Positions 8,823 through 9,918 of a stretch of 9,918 nucleotides of DNA are shown piece by piece. The stretch lies in the NCBI GenBank assembly GCA_030620285.1, contig JAUXFA010000022.1, forward strand, positions 1-9,918, written 5' to 3'. The stretch is from Piscirickettsiaceae bacterium. Lineage in GTDB: Bacteria > Pseudomonadota > Gammaproteobacteria > Nitrosococcales > Methylophagaceae. A model generated the notes under the pieces. That model ran no database searches. It saw only the letters and a list, made by a program, of their open reading frames with translations, and had not been told where the DNA came from. A program made the position numbers and the translations under genes. Positions within the stretch are counted from its first letter, which is position 1. The number at the start of each line of letters is the position of its first letter.

Positions 8823-9918
8823 TATCTATTTTACCTAATGCTAAATCTCGTAAACTAAGATCCGCTAACGTTGCCGACTGGGCTTTCTCCAATCGTTGTA
8901 ATAATTTCTCAATAGAAGTATCTATCCGACTTTTACTGTCCATAACCTCAGATTCTTCGGCTGTTCGCAAACAGTTTAAAATGCTGGTAACTCGTATTGC
9001 AGCAATATCTTGTGCCGGTTGATATCTAGATTCCTCACCCGTCAATTCAACTAATAAACCACCCTGTTCTAGGGTCATCACCAACTCTTCTAGGGTTTCC
9101 CCTGTTAATGAAGTCTGTTGTTCTAACTGCTCCATCGTTAAGGCGGGTTGCTGTTGGTGAAATTGCTTGGCAATCACCGTCATTAACCAGATGCCTTCTT
9201 GTTCTCGTAACCGAGGACTAAGATGATAATGGTTACCACCGAATTGTACTAATTTTGGATGTTGCAGATAAAAAGCAACTTGTGAGCCCGTCAATAAGAT
9301 AAACCAAGCTAAATAAAGCCAAATCATAAAAAAGAATAAAATAGCAAAGCTGGAATAAATTGCCGTGTAGTTTGATGAAGAAGCAACAAAAGAGGCAAAA
9401 ATCTTACCCACCGATATCCACAATACACCTGCTACTGCTGCACCAATAAATGCTGATAAAAGTTCCACACGGGTGTTGGGAATGAACATATAAAGGAAGG
9501 TGAATGCCAAGATAATCATTAGATAAGGGACTAATTTGGTGGCAAATAGCAGTAATGTTCCAAAAGGCTCTATCGCTTGTAGACTCAAAACAACATCATG
9601 ATTCATCACTGTTGCGGCTAATCCTAAGGCTGTCACCACTAGCACTGGGCCAATCATCACGACACTTAAATAATCAGTAAAACGTCGCGCCAATGTTCTT
9701 GCTCGGTTGACTCGCCAAACAAAATTAAACGCATTTTCCACTTTTTGCACTAGCGCGATAATGGTATAAAACAACATTGCCACACCCAATGATCCCAGCA
9801 CACCTACTTTTACATTTTGTACAAAACCAATGATATTAGAGGTGATTTCAGGGCCTTTTTCTCCTAGTGGTTCCAGCATACCCAGTAGAAAAGGTTCAAT
9901 TTGGTTATGAACACCAAA
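8815..9918 (-). CDS. YihY/BrkB-family inner membrane protein, 5' end missing
   Basis: The frame is open to the right edge, so the true start is outside; 367 residues are visible. They begin FGVHNQIEPFLLGMLEPLGEKG, and the Met at 9879 is internal because the family sequence continues upstream of it. About five hydrophobic segments follow, including LGSLGVAMLFYTIIAL, VVMIGPVLVVTALGL, LVPYLMIILAFTFLYMF, AFIGAAVAGVLWISVG and FAILFFFMIWLYLAWFI. The family motif KVENAFNFVWRV lies after the first one. The last ~150 residues are soluble. Part of them (about nt 9000-9225) looks like a winged-helix fold, with LTMEQLEQQTSLTGETLEEL then a wing-like LLVEL. The family was once named as RNase BN in error; its function is not settled. 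The TGA overlaps the coaBC ATG by 8 bp. Confidence 0.9.
   Translation of the reverse strand, partial: FGVHNQIEPFLLGMLEPLGEKGPEITSNIIGFVQNVKVGVLGSLGVAMLFYTIIALVQKVENAFNFVWRVNRARTLARRFTDYLSVVMIGPVLVVTALGLAATVMNHDVVLSLQAIEPFGTLLLFATKLVPYLMIILAFTFLYMFIPNTRVELLSAFIGAAVAGVLWISVGKIFASFVASSSNYTAIYSSFAILFFFMIWLYLAWFILLTGSQVAFYLQHPKLVQFGGNHYHLSPRLREQEGIWLMTVIAKQFHQQQPALTMEQLEQQTSLTGETLEELVMTLEQGGLLVELTGEESRYQPAQDIAAIRVTSILNCLRTAEESEVMDSKSRIDTSIEKLLQRLEKAQSATLADLSLRDLALGKIDNG

Overview
All supported genes in this window lie on the minus strand, and transcription runs from the right edge to the left. The protein families suggest a gammaproteobacterium. The order coaBC, dut, algC, argB, slmA is typical of that class. 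SlmA itself is a gammaproteobacterial division factor, and AlgC has the long membrane-anchored form known from Pseudomonas and its relatives. Base composition looks moderately AT-rich by eye (not counted). A Pseudomonas/Oceanospirillales-like environmental lineage is plausible, but genus cannot be read from the sequence.

Right part (about 2726-9918): a very compact, probably single transcription unit. It holds a YihY/BrkB-family membrane protein (5' end outside the window), coaBC (coenzyme A synthesis), dut (dUTPase), a two-TM version of algC (phosphomannomutase/phosphoglucomutase), argB (N-acetylglutamate kinase), slmA (nucleoid occlusion) and a 146-residue receiver-like protein. Most junctions overlap: 8 bp yihY/coaBC, 20 bp coaBC/dut, and two ATGA start/stop overlaps (argB/slmA and slmA/receiver). 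The gaps dut-algC and algC-argB are under 20 bp. Translational coupling along the run is likely.

Left part (1-2558): the first ~852 codons of a giant type I-secreted, LapA-type biofilm adhesin. The N-terminus is a retention module followed by a TAAG di-alanine site at residues 108-111, as expected for cleavage by a LapG-type periplasmic protease. After it come a Calx-beta-like domain and then VCBS/T1SS-143-like Ig-type repeats. An 85-bp stretch recurs exactly, 693 bp (231 codons) away. The C-terminal RTX/secretion region, and any lapD, lapG or T1SS genes, lie outside the window.

The 167-bp gap between the receiver-like gene and the adhesin holds a perfect 12-bp palindrome and an imperfect 40-bp inverted repeat, and is the likely control region of the adhesin. 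The most interesting combination is a receiver-like protein, co-translated with slmA, that has Glu at the phospho-acceptor position and no DNA-binding domain, lying directly upstream of this adhesin. A regulatory link between the two is inference only. The other genes are well-known housekeeping families.
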